19,474 nt of DNA, taken from positions 1-19,474 of the forward strand of contig JBMFXC010000050.1 in assembly GCA_049964655.1 (NCBI GenBank). The letters are read 5' to 3'. Positions 6,304 through 13,626 of this stretch are shown piece after piece; position 1 is the first letter of the stretch, and every line of letters begins with the position of its first letter. The notes under the pieces are model-generated. The model had not been told where the DNA came from, searched no databases, and worked only from the letters and a program-made list of their open reading frames with translations. The position numbers were made by a program, and so were the translations under genes. This stretch comes from JAJZJT01 sp049964655 (lineage in GTDB: Bacteria > Actinomycetota > Acidimicrobiia > Acidimicrobiales > RAAP-2).

Positions 6304-7477
6304 CGGCCTGGCGACTGATGAAGTCGGCCATACCGGGGACGGTGAACGCGACGACCCCGTGCTCGGGGGCGTAGACGAGCCCCTTGGCGATGAGCTTGGA
6401 GCGGGTCGGTCCGAGGCTGGTGATCTTCATGCCCAGTCGGCTGGCGACATCTCCCGATCCGCTGCCGGCATCTCCGTCTTCGGCCATCGCCCGCAGGTAC
6501 CGCTGCTCACCGCGGGTGGCGCGATCCCACCTGGCCCGGAAGAACCCGTCGTCGAGCGCAGCGCGCCCTGTCGCGACCCCGATCCTGGCGTCGGTGAGGG
6601 TGACGGCTGACCCTTCCGCCGCGTTCCAGGTGTCCTGGCCGAACTCCTGCAAGAAGTAGGGATAGCCATCGGCTGCCTTCACCACATAGTGGACGGCGTC
6701 TCGATGCCACGTCACACCCTCGGCAGTGGCCGGAACGGTGAGCACCTCTCCTGCATCGGCGTCGTTGAGGTTCCCGATGGTCGAGAAGCTGAAGAGACGT
6801 TCGGAGTAGCTCTTCGCTTCGGCGAGGATACGGGGAAGGCTCGGCAGCCCGGCCAACCCGAGCGCCAGGGCCCACCCGTCCTGGCTCGCAGCGTGGGCGC
6901 CAGCGCAGATCGCCGTCAGATCGTCGTCGGCCAGGTCTTGCGCCTCGTCGACGAGCATCGCCAGACCGCGCCCATCGTCGGCTGCCGCTCTGGACACGTC
7001 CCTGAGTACGGCGAGCAAGTCGGTCTCGAATGAGCCGGTGTCGGCGACCCCGCCGGTCACGCCAGACAGGTCCACCCCAAACGTCCACGTGCCGGCAGTG
7101 TCGACACTGGCGCGGAAGGAGAGCAGCGTCTTCAGTGCCGTCAAGAGCTTCCGCCCAGCAGACTGCCGAGCGCGCATCGCTAGCGGCTCATGGAGCGCGT
7201 TCGCCAACGCCCCTCGAAGCGATGTCCCCGTGCGGGCCTCGACTCTGGCGACGACCCACCCTCGCTTCTCCGCCTGTCGGGCGAAGTTCGACAGGAGCAC
7301 GGTCTTCCCGACACCCCGCAGTCCGCAGAGCACCTGGGGCTGGGCGGGTCGCGTCGACTCGATGCGACGAAGCGAGACGTCCCAATCGCCGATCTCGGCG
7401 TCGCGGCCGACGAGAGCTGCCGGAGGCGTACCGGCACCAGGCGAGTAGGGGTTCCGGACCGGGTCTATGTGTAGCAA
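6296..7477 (-). CDS. AAA+ ATPase with C-terminal winged-helix-like region (393 aa)
   Basis: Residues 7-26 (VRNPYSPGAGTPPAALVGRD) are the typical start of a family of actinobacterial stand-alone ATP-binding proteins related to ORC1/AAA_16-type ATPases. Walker A is GLRGVGKT (52-59). Walker B is LAMLVDEAQD (172-181), followed by a sensor-like ALALGLAGLPSL near 205. The last 75 residues (RGEQRYLRAMA, VASRLGM, LIAKGLVYAPEHGVVAFTVPGM) look like a winged-helix DNA-binding fold. The biological role of the family is not established to my knowledge. The start codon is TTG at 7477; no in-frame ATG or GTG occurs near it and an in-frame stop lies shortly upstream, so the start is constrained. There is no Shine-Dalgarno sequence. 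The gene sits between helY and the ThyX-like gene and looks inserted. Confidence 0.85.
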   Translation of the reverse strand: MLHIDPVRNPYSPGAGTPPAALVGRDAEIGDWDVSLRRIESTRPAQPQVLCGLRGVGKTVLLSNFARQAEKRGWVVARVEARTGTSLRGALANALHEPLAMRARQSAGRKLLTALKTLLSFRASVDTAGTWTFGVDLSGVTGGVADTGSFETDLLAVLRDVSRAAADDGRGLAMLVDEAQDLADDDLTAICAGAHAASQDGWALALGLAGLPSLPRILAEAKSYSERLFSFSTIGNLNDADAGEVLTVPATAEGVTWHRDAVHYVVKAADGYPYFLQEFGQDTWNAAEGSAVTLTDARIGVATGRAALDDGFFRARWDRATRGEQRYLRAMAEDGDAGSGSGDVASRLGMKITSLGPTRSKLIAKGLVYAPEHGVVAFTVPGMADFISRQADG

Positions 7478-7510
7478 TTTATACCGACGTATTGCAAATC
7501 ACAATAATGC
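7478..7510 (-). promoter_or_regulatory. A/T-rich promoter-like segment with inverted repeat before the ATPase gene
   Basis: This is the most A/T-rich stretch of the window. The plus strand holds TATTG (7490-7494) and CAATA (7502-7506), perfect arms separated by 7 nt, a possible operator. On the minus strand TATTGT (7501-7506) could serve as a -10 box giving a roughly 17-nt leader. TATAAA (7478-7483) abuts the TTG codon and is too close to serve as the -10 for that start. A regulator, possibly the ATPase's own winged helix, may bind the repeat; this is inference. Confidence 0.4.
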
Positions 7511-7553
7511 GTCATAAGTTGCTCGAACCGGGATGCACCAGTCGTACCTACCC

Positions 7554-9725
7554 TCACGGCGGGGGTGCGGTCGATGCCTGCCCTCGGTCGGCACCGTCCG
7601 CAGTCGTGCCGTCGACAACCAGCCGGGCAGCTCCGGAGGCGCCCACGGTCCCCTCCTCCGGTCCCGTCGGGTCCTCGGCGGCGACGACGCCTCGTGCCAA
7701 CAGCTCGGCGGCCCGGGCAGCCGCCGTCCCCACGTCGTGGGCGTCGACCATGGCCACCTGGCGCAGCACGTCGACCAGCTGGCGGCTCGTCCGCACGAAG
7801 TCTCCCGGACTGACCTCCGCCTGGTCGAGTGCCACTGACAGCGGCCGACCTGACGCCCACGAGAGCACGGCTCGGGCAAGCGCCCCGTTGGGCTTGCGGG
7901 ACCGGGGCAGCCGGGCACGCCGCTCCTCGGCCCGCACCAGGTCGGCGAGGTCGCCAATAGCAGCCATGGCGGTTCCCACCGGGTGGGGCACCGGTCCCAG
8001 CTCGCCGCCGTGGTGGTGACGCTCCTCGTAGACGAACGCCGACACGGCGGCGGCCAGGTGGGCCGGTGAAAGGCCGGTCAGGACCCCGCGACGGAGGCTC
8101 TCGGCGACCAGCAGGTCGCACTCGTGGGAGATGCCCATCAGCACCCTCCCGGCAGGGGTGAGCGACCAGTCGTCCACGTAGCCGAGGGCGCCGAGCACCT
8201 CGAGCCTCCGGTCGAGCTGGCTGACGAGCGAGATCGACCCCGGTGGTGCCTGCCACTGGCCGAACGAGGAGGCCAGCAGCGCCAGGGCGTCCGGACGCGA
8301 CCAACGGTGCACGAGGTTGACGCACAGGTTGTAGGTGGGATGGAAGGACGAGGCGAGGTCAGGTGGTGGCGCCAGGGCGGTGGCCGCCACGGCGGCAACC
8401 GTCGTCTGCGGCGACCACCGCACCACCGCGTGCCCGACCGTGTCGATCCCACGACGACCTGCCCGGCCGGTGAGCTGTTGGAGCTCGCCGGCGTGGAGCG
8501 CCGTACGCGTGGTCCCACGGAACTTGGAGAACCGGTCGATCACCACGGTCCGCGCTGGCATGTTGATCCCGAGGGCCAGCGTCTCGGTGGCGAAGACCAC
8601 CGGCAGCAGGCCCTCGCCGAAGCACTGCTCGACGGCATGGCGGAAGGCGGGGACCATCCCGGCATGGTGCGGGGCGAACCCCGCCTCGAGCGTGTCGAGC
8701 CATCGCCCGTAGCCGAGGGTGTCGAGCTCGTCGTCGCTCAGGTGCTCGACGCTGGCCTCGGCGATGGCCCGGAGACGCTTCCGGTCGGCGGGCTCAGTCA
8801 GTCGGAGACCGTCCTCCACGCAGGTCCGGGCAGCCTCCTCGCAACCAGCCCGCGAGAAGACGAAGACGATGGCCGGGAGCATCCTGCTGGCGTGCAACGT
8901 CTCCACCAGCTCCGAGCGCCTCGGGGCTCGCCAGCGGGTCGAGGCCCCTCTCCCCCGCCCCCGGTCCAGCGCGGCGGCCTCGGGAGCAACCCGGCCACCC
9001 GCCAGCAACGGCGCCAGGGTGACGCCGTCGCGGGAACGCCGGGAGATCGCCAGGTGGTAGTGGAGGTCCACCGGGCGCCGGCGCGCCACCACCACGTCGG
9101 TCGGACCGCGCACCGACGCCAGCCACCCGCCCAGCTCCTCCGCGTTGTGCACGGTCGCCGACAGGCACACGAAGCCGACTGACTTCCCCGTCAGCACCAG
9201 CACTTCTTCCCACACCGAGCCTCGAGCCGGATCGGCGAGGTAGTGCACCTCGTCGAGGACGACGGTGTCGAGTCGGTCGAGCACAGTGGAGCCGGCGAGC
9301 AGCATGTTGCGCAGCACCTCGGTGGTCATCACGACGAGCGGAGCCAGCGCCCGGTGGGACACGTCGCCGGTCAACAGGCCGACGTGCTCCTCGCCGAAGC
9401 GTGCCGCCAGCTCCCGGTACTTCTGGTTGGAGAGCGCCTTGATGGGCGTCGTGTAGAAGAGCTTGCGACCGCGCCGGAGCGCCCGCCACGCCGCGAAGTC
9501 GGCCACCACCGTCTTGCCCGACCCGGTCGGCGCCGATACCAGCACCGATCGCCCGGCGGCGACGGCACCGATCGCCCGCCGTTGGAACGGATCGAGGACG
9601 AAACCGAGCTCGGCCTCGTACTCCTCGGGAACGACATCGGCAGCCGAGCCACGGTCAGCCTGGTCGGCGACGTCGGCGGCCGCTACGAGGTCGGGCGACC
9701 TCGGTCCCGAAGGTGACGACGTCAC
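7554..9725 (-). CDS. helY: DEVH-box superfamily 2 helicase, HelY/Mtr4-like (723 aa)
   Basis: ATP-dependent RNA/DNA helicase of the Ski2/Mtr4 type, cytoplasmic. Motifs in order: Walker A APTGSGKT (65-72), Ia TPIKALSNQ (93-101), II DEVH (158-161), III SAT (189-191), IV VFVFSRAGC (287-295), V ATETLALGINMPA (379-391) and VI QLTGRAGRRGID (417-428). A long helical C-terminal part follows, ending in an Ala/Gly/Thr-rich tail. The HelY of Mycobacterium tuberculosis is about 900 residues, so this one is shorter in the C-terminal part. The GTG at 9725 was chosen because it overlaps the tatC stop as GTGA; the open frame extends to 10175 but only as a shadow of tatC. The order tatC-helY is the same as in mycobacteria, which supports the name. 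Confidence 0.9.
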   Translation of the reverse strand: MTSSPSGPRSPDLVAAADVADQADRGSAADVVPEEYEAELGFVLDPFQRRAIGAVAAGRSVLVSAPTGSGKTVVADFAAWRALRRGRKLFYTTPIKALSNQKYRELAARFGEEHVGLLTGDVSHRALAPLVVMTTEVLRNMLLAGSTVLDRLDTVVLDEVHYLADPARGSVWEEVLVLTGKSVGFVCLSATVHNAEELGGWLASVRGPTDVVVARRRPVDLHYHLAISRRSRDGVTLAPLLAGGRVAPEAAALDRGRGRGASTRWRAPRRSELVETLHASRMLPAIVFVFSRAGCEEAARTCVEDGLRLTEPADRKRLRAIAEASVEHLSDDELDTLGYGRWLDTLEAGFAPHHAGMVPAFRHAVEQCFGEGLLPVVFATETLALGINMPARTVVIDRFSKFRGTTRTALHAGELQQLTGRAGRRGIDTVGHAVVRWSPQTTVAAVAATALAPPPDLASSFHPTYNLCVNLVHRWSRPDALALLASSFGQWQAPPGSISLVSQLDRRLEVLGALGYVDDWSLTPAGRVLMGISHECDLLVAESLRRGVLTGLSPAHLAAAVSAFVYEERHHHGGELGPVPHPVGTAMAAIGDLADLVRAEERRARLPRSRKPNGALARAVLSWASGRPLSVALDQAEVSPGDFVRTSRQLVDVLRQVAMVDAHDVGTAAARAAELLARGVVAAEDPTGPEEGTVGASGAARLVVDGTTADGADRGQASTAPPP

Positions 9726-10471
9726 CTGCCGAGGAGCTTCCCGACGATGATCGAGAGCTCGTAGAACACGTAGAGAGGGACGGCCAGGGCCAGCATCGAG
9801 AACGGGTCGGAGCTCGGAGTGATCACTCCGGCCACCACCACGACGGCGATGATGGCCCACCGTCGCCACGAGGACAGCTTGCGAGAGGACAGCACGCCGG
9901 CGAGCTCGAGCGACACGAGCAAGACGGGGAGCTCGAAGGTGATCCCGAAGATGGCCATCATCAGCACGATCAGGCTGAGGTACTTGGTCGGGTCGATGAT
10001 CTGGTGGAGGCTGGGCCCGCCGATGCTGTTGAGCCAGCCGAGCGCGTGGGGGAAGATCACGAACGCCACCACGCAGCCGAAGGCGAAGAGAAGGACCGAG
10101 GCCACGACGAAGGGAACGGCGTACCGCTTCTCGTTGGGCTTGAGCCCCGGTGTGATGAACCTCCACAGCTGCCACAGGACGACTGGGGAGGCGAGGAACA
10201 GGCCGCCGTAGGCCGAGATGTGCACCCGGAGCGACAAGCCGTCGAGGGGGCCCGTCACGTAGAAGTTGCAGTGGGTCGGCGCCGCCTGGCAGTAGGGATG
10301 CTTGAGGAAGGCCAGGATCGGGTTGTAGGCGAGGAACGCCACCGTCGCCATCACCAAGAAGGCAGCCGCCGAGATGACCACGCGACGCCGCAGCTCGGCC
10401 AGGTGCTCGGCGAGCGTCATGGCGTCGGGCGAGGCCTTGGCGGTCTGGCGACGCTTCAGGGTGAGGTTCAT
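9722..10471 (-). CDS. tatC: Sec-independent protein translocase TatC (249 aa)
   Basis: Inner-membrane core receptor of the twin-arginine pathway, which exports folded proteins with RR signal peptides. Six membrane segments are visible, roughly at 30-50, 88-107, 118-140, 163-185, 203-218 and 224-243. Conserved signal-peptide-binding residues are present: AEHLAELRRR (Glu26, Arg28), the loop ITPGLKPNEKR (Glu114) and GITFELP (Glu180). Length is normal for the family. The ATG at 10471 has GAGGACGG upstream. It lies 55 nt after the predicted stop of the tatA/B-like gene and overlaps helY by 4 bp, indicating one transcript. Confidence 0.97.
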   Translation of the reverse strand: MNLTLKRRQTAKASPDAMTLAEHLAELRRRVVISAAAFLVMATVAFLAYNPILAFLKHPYCQAAPTHCNFYVTGPLDGLSLRVHISAYGGLFLASPVVLWQLWRFITPGLKPNEKRYAVPFVVASVLLFAFGCVVAFVIFPHALGWLNSIGGPSLHQIIDPTKYLSLIVLMMAIFGITFELPVLLVSLELAGVLSSRKLSSWRRWAIIAVVVVAGVITPSSDPFSMLALAVPLYVFYELSIIVGKLLGR

Positions 10472-10526
10472 CGAGTCCGTCCTCGTGCGCCGGGCGGCAC
10501 CGGCGCCTGCCCGGCCAAGCCGCCGG

Positions 10527-11169
10527 TCAGTTCATGCTCGGGTCGTCGAGGAACAGCGGTTGTGTCTCCCGAATGGCGTGGCGCACGCCCGGAGTGGCGG
10601 GTGCGGTCGCTGCCGAGGCCGGCGTGGCGGCAGCACCGTCCACCGGCCGCTCCCACCACGGCCGCCGCGCACCGGTCGCACCGGTCGCACCGGTCGCACC
10701 GGTCGCACCGGTCGCACCGGTCGCACCGGTCNNNNNNNNNNNNNNNNNNNNNNNNNNNNNNNNNNNNNNNNNNNNNNNNNNNNNNNNNNNNNNNNNNNNN
10801 NNNNNNNNNNNNNNNNNNNNNNNNNNNNNNNGCACCGGGTTCGGCGCCGGGACCGTCTCCGTTGGCGGTCACGGCCGCGGGTGCTTCGGCACCCTGTCCC
10901 TGGTCGAGCGCGGTAGTCGGGCCCTCGTTCGTGGCCGCGAGATCTTCGAGCATGCTCAGCGGGGAACGGACAGCCCGGGTGAGCGTTTCGGTCGACGGCA
11001 GGTCGGGGAACGTGCCCCGCACCTCCGACTCGATCCGCTGGCGGAACCGTTGGAATTCCGACCACAGGGAGCCGATCTGTCGAGCAACCTGGGGGAGCTT
11101 GTTCGGCCCCAGGACCACCAGGGCGACCACCAGGATGACGAGCACCTTGTCCGTGCTGAGGAACGGCAC
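10527..11169 (-). CDS. TatA/TatB-family translocase subunit with collagen-like tail, interrupted by assembly gap
   Basis: The N-terminus has the Tat hallmark: a membrane helix (residues 8-20), then LGPNKLPQVARQIG hinge and an amphipathic helix to about residue 52. An acidic residue just before the helix (Asp7) and the LVVLGP hinge look more TatB-like than TatA-like. Residues 55-112 are acidic/Ala-rich linker ending GAEPG at the 100-N gap. Beyond the gap, seven 9-bp units encode Gly-Ala-Thr repeats, then RRPWWERPVDG and a short tail ending DDPSMN. Placing the gap in repeat phase joins both parts in one frame that stops at 10527. With exactly 100 N the frame would instead run to 10468 with Cys/Arg/Asp repeats, which I consider an artefact. 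The GTG at 11169 has a TAGACT box 6 nt upstream. Confidence 0.85.
10669..10731. repeat. 9-bp tandem repeat, seven exact copies visible, running into the gap
   Basis: The unit gcaccggtc is repeated seven times from 10669 to 10731, where the sequence enters the N run. The first bases after the gap (gcaccgg at 10832) continue the same unit, so the array spans the gap and its true copy number is unknown. On the minus strand it encodes Gly-Ala-Thr triplets in the Tat subunit frame. Confidence 0.95.
10732..10831. other. Assembly gap of exactly 100 N
   Basis: A run of 100 N is the common placeholder for a gap of unknown length. It falls inside a 9-bp tandem array, which explains why the assembly broke here. 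Both flanks end at complete repeat units, so the real missing length should be a multiple of 9. Confidence 0.97.
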
Positions 11170-11175
11170 CGCGCC

Positions 11176-11181
11176 AGTCTA
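11176..11181 (-). promoter_or_regulatory. Possible leaderless -10 box (TAGACT) for the tatA/B-like gene
   Basis: TAGACT matches TAnnnT and ends 6 nt before the GTG at 11169, the spacing expected when the start codon is also the transcription start. There is no Shine-Dalgarno sequence and no good -35. This could be an internal promoter downstream of lepB. Confidence 0.4.
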
Positions 11182-11191
11182 CCGATGCCCA

Positions 11192-11225
11192 GCTCCGGCG
11201 CCCCCGCCGCTCCGGCGCCCCCGCC
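11192..11225. repeat. 17-bp GC-rich tandem repeat, two copies
   Basis: gctccggcgcccccgcc occurs twice in a row in the short space between the lepB stop and the tatA/B-like start, followed by a partial copy. It is non-coding on present evidence. Confidence 0.65.
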
Positions 11226-11235
11226 GCCGCTCCGG

Positions 11236-12141
11236 TCACGGACCTCGATCGGTCCTACCAGGGACCCCTGTTCGGGCCTGCCGGCGGCGAAGGGCGGCGG
11301 CGAGCACGGCGATCGCCACCAGCACGACGATGACGACGCCGAGCGCCACGAAGATGCCTGTGTCGTGACTGATCGGCCAGACGATGGCCACCATCTTGCC
11401 CACGATCAGGCTGCGGGGGATGGGACCGAAGTACCGGCTGTCTTGGGAGTCCTCGCGGTTGTCCCCCATCACGTAGTACTCGCCCTTGGGGATGACGACA
11501 GGGCCGGGTAGGTTGAACTGGGGGTGCGGATCGTCGGGGAGGGCCCCGGTGTAGGTGCCGGGCGGCAGCCAGGGCTCGGCCAACTTCTTGCCGTCGATGT
11601 AGACGGACCCGTCGTGCGAGGAGATCGTCTCACCCGGCAGCCCGATCACCCGCTTGACCAGGTCGGCGAAGTCCTGAGGCTCGAGCGGTGGCCGACGGAA
11701 GACGACGATGTCCCCCCGGTGGATGGCGTGGAGGTCGTAGCTCAGCTTGTCGACGATGATCCGGTCACCGATCTGCAGCGTCGGCTCCATCGACCCGGAG
11801 GGGATGTAGAACATCTCGGCGACGTAGGTGCGCACCACGATGGCCACCACGACCGCCACGATGGCGACAGCCAGCCACTCGACCGCCCACGGCACCCGTC
11901 GGCGCCCGGAGCGTCGTCCGTCCGGACCAGTGCCGTCCAGACCAGTGCCGTCCGGACCGGTACCACCGGGGCCGGTGCCGTCCGGACCCATCTCGCTGAC
12001 CACAGACGGGCGCTCAGCCGCCTCTCCGGCGTACCCGTCGGTCGGTGGCAAGGACGCCGCTGCCGGCACGGACGGTGCCGGACGGATGCCCTCGCCGCTC
12101 CACGGGGCACCGCCGGGGTGCTGTGAAAGCTCCTCGTCCAC
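11236..12141 (-). CDS. lepB: Signal peptidase I (301 aa)
   Basis: Membrane serine protease that removes signal peptides from exported proteins, acting by a Ser/Lys dyad. PSGSMEPT holds the catalytic Ser117, and LVKRVIGLPGE holds the general-base Lys163. GDNREDSQDSRYFGPI is the conserved box E. Residues 1-82 are an unstructured cytoplasmic extension with GPDGT pentapeptide repeats. Membrane segments are at 86-104 and, less usually, near the C-terminus at about 258-280, followed by a basic tail. The start used is GTG at 12141; there is no Shine-Dalgarno sequence and a TAnnnT box lies 9 nt upstream. A start at the internal Met51 is possible. The neighbouring Tat genes make this an export block. 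Confidence 0.95.
   Translation of the reverse strand: MDEELSQHPGGAPWSGEGIRPAPSVPAAASLPPTDGYAGEAAERPSVVSEMGPDGTGPGGTGPDGTGLDGTGPDGRRSGRRRVPWAVEWLAVAIVAVVVAIVVRTYVAEMFYIPSGSMEPTLQIGDRIIVDKLSYDLHAIHRGDIVVFRRPPLEPQDFADLVKRVIGLPGETISSHDGSVYIDGKKLAEPWLPPGTYTGALPDDPHPQFNLPGPVVIPKGEYYVMGDNREDSQDSRYFGPIPRSLIVGKMVAIVWPISHDTGIFVALGVVIVVLVAIAVLAAALRRRQARTGVPGRTDRGP
11921..11990. repeat. 15-bp imperfect tandem repeat in lepB, about 4.7 copies
   Basis: Units begin at 11921 (tccggaccagtgccg), 11936, 11951, 11966 and 11981 with a few mismatches each. They encode GPDGT, GLDGT and GPGGT variants in the N-terminal tail of signal peptidase. The unit is a multiple of 3, so the frame is kept when copies are gained or lost. 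Confidence 0.8.
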
Positions 12142-12150
12142 AGTTCGGGC

Positions 12151-12156
12151 AGGCTA
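12151..12156 (-). promoter_or_regulatory. Possible -10 box (TAGCCT) before lepB
   Basis: TAGCCT fits TAnnnT and ends 9 nt before the GTG at 12141, which would leave a leader of about 2 nt. No -35 is evident. It lies in the 60-bp space after pafA. Confidence 0.25.
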
Positions 12157-12201
12157 GCCCAGAGACGACCTTGGGTCGCGGGCGCGCCGGGCCCACCGTG
12201 C

Positions 12202-13560
12202 TCACAAGCTGGCGATCAGCTTCTCGACCCGCTCGTCGTGGGCCCGGAAGGGGTCTTTCAACAGGACCGTCCGCTGGGCCTGGTCGTTGAGCTTCAGGTG
12301 GACCCAGTCGACCGTGAAGTCGCGTCGGCGCTCCTTCGCCCGTCGCACGAACTCCCCCCGCAGCCGTGCCCGGGTGGTCTGAGGCGGACGAGACATGGCG
12401 GTGGCGATGTCGGCGTCGTTGGCGATGCGCTCGACCTGGTCCCGCCGCTGGAGCCGGTAGTAGAGCCCGCGGGTGCGGTCCACGTCGTGGTACTGCAGGT
12501 CGAGGAGGCCCACGGTCGGATGGGCCAGCGAGACCTGGTGACGTGCCCGGTAGGCCTCGATCAGGCGGTACTTGGCGGCCCAGTCGCACTCACGATGCAG
12601 GCCGAAGGGGTCGGTCTCGAGGCCCTTCATGCAGTGCTCCCACATGGCGAGCGCCCGGTCCTCCTGCGGGGAGAGCCCTTGGCGGTCGCGGAAGCGGATC
12701 GCCCGCTGGAGGTACTCCGACTGGATGTCGAGGGCGCTCATCTCACGCCCGTTGGCCAACCGGACCGGTCGACGGAAGGTGAGGTCGTGGCTGATCTCAC
12801 GGATGGCCCGAATCGGGTTCTCGAGGGTCAGGTCGCGCAGGACCGTCTGGGGGTCCTCCAGCATCCGCAGGACGATGCTCGTCGTGCCGATCTTCAGGTA
12901 GGTGGCGTACTCGCTCATGTTCGAGTCCCCGACGATGACGTGGAGGCGTCGGTACTTCTCGGCATCGGCGTGGGGCTCGTCGCGGGTGTTGATGATGGGC
13001 CTGCTCCGCGTCGTCGCCGAGGACACGCCCTCCCAGATGTGCTCGGCCCGCTGGCTCAGGGAGAACACGGCGCCCCGGGCCGTCTGGAGCACCTTGCCCG
13101 CCCCCGCGTAGATCTGGCGGGACACGAGGAAGGGGATCAGCACCTCGGTGTAGTGGGCGAAGTCGTCCCGGCGGCTGGTGAGGTAGTTCTCGTGACAGCC
13201 GTACGAGTTGCCCGCCGAGTCGGTGTTGTTCTTGAACAGGTAGATGTCCCCGCGGATCCCCTCCTCCCGCAGGCGAGCCTCGGCCCCGTCCACCAGCGAC
13301 GAGAGGATCCACTCCCCGGCCTTGTCGTGCACCACCAGCTGGGCGATGTCGTCGCACTCCGGGGTGGCGTACTCGGGATGGCTGCCGACGTCGAGGTAGA
13401 GGCGGGCGCCGTTCTCGAGGAAGACGTTGGAGGAACGGCCCCAGCTGACCACCCTGCGAAACAGGTACCGGGCGACCTCGTCCGGGCTCAGGCGGCGTTG
13501 GCCCCGGAGCGCACAGGTGACGCCGTACTCGTTCTCGAGGCCGAAGATCCGCTTGTCCAT
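12202..13560 (-). CDS. pafA: Pup-protein ligase PafA (452 aa)
   Basis: Uses ATP to activate the C-terminal glutamate of Pup and links it to lysines of target proteins, marking them for the proteasome. The protein follows the PafA family over its whole length: IFGLENEYGVTC with metal-binding Glu9, GARLYLDVGSHPEYAT with the catalytic Asp57, YLFKNNTDSAGNSYGCHENYL, SQRAEHIWEGVSSATTRSR, PIINTRDEPHADAEKYRRL and HVIVGDSNMSE. The C-terminal domain carries FTVDWVHLKLNDQAQRTVL near the end, which in this family contributes to Pup and ATP binding. It lacks the extra Dop-type loop, which separates it from the Dop gene here. The ATG at 13560 gives the canonical N-terminus; a GTG three codons upstream is the alternative. 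It follows prcA by 66 bp and precedes lepB, not pafBC. Confidence 0.97.
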   Translation of the reverse strand: MDKRIFGLENEYGVTCALRGQRRLSPDEVARYLFRRVVSWGRSSNVFLENGARLYLDVGSHPEYATPECDDIAQLVVHDKAGEWILSSLVDGAEARLREEGIRGDIYLFKNNTDSAGNSYGCHENYLTSRRDDFAHYTEVLIPFLVSRQIYAGAGKVLQTARGAVFSLSQRAEHIWEGVSSATTRSRPIINTRDEPHADAEKYRRLHVIVGDSNMSEYATYLKIGTTSIVLRMLEDPQTVLRDLTLENPIRAIREISHDLTFRRPVRLANGREMSALDIQSEYLQRAIRFRDRQGLSPQEDRALAMWEHCMKGLETDPFGLHRECDWAAKYRLIEAYRARHQVSLAHPTVGLLDLQYHDVDRTRGLYYRLQRRDQVERIANDADIATAMSRPPQTTRARLRGEFVRRAKERRRDFTVDWVHLKLNDQAQRTVLLKDPFRAHDERVEKLIASL

Positions 13561-13626
13561 CGTCCACACACGGTACCGCCGCCCCGCCACGGCCGTGCGG
13601 ACACCCGCTCCGGGGACGGTGGTACC

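Noticed and set aside
7520..7550. T-arm-like sequence GGTTCGAGC on the minus strand near the ATPase island, a possible tRNA attachment remnant
   Set aside because: The flanking bases cannot form the 5-bp T stem and no acceptor or anticodon arm is found, so it is not a tRNA end.
10468..10731. Alternative reading of the Tat subunit through 100 N to a stop at 10468, overlapping tatC as ATGA
   Set aside because: It depends on the placeholder gap length and yields an Asp-Arg-Cys repeat and an Arg/Cys-rich tail. The repeat phase supports the Gly-Ala-Thr frame ending at 10527.
10669..10850. CRISPR-like or centromere-like array at the gap
   Set aside because: The units are 9 bp without spacers and lie in frame in a gene, so this is a coding tandem repeat.
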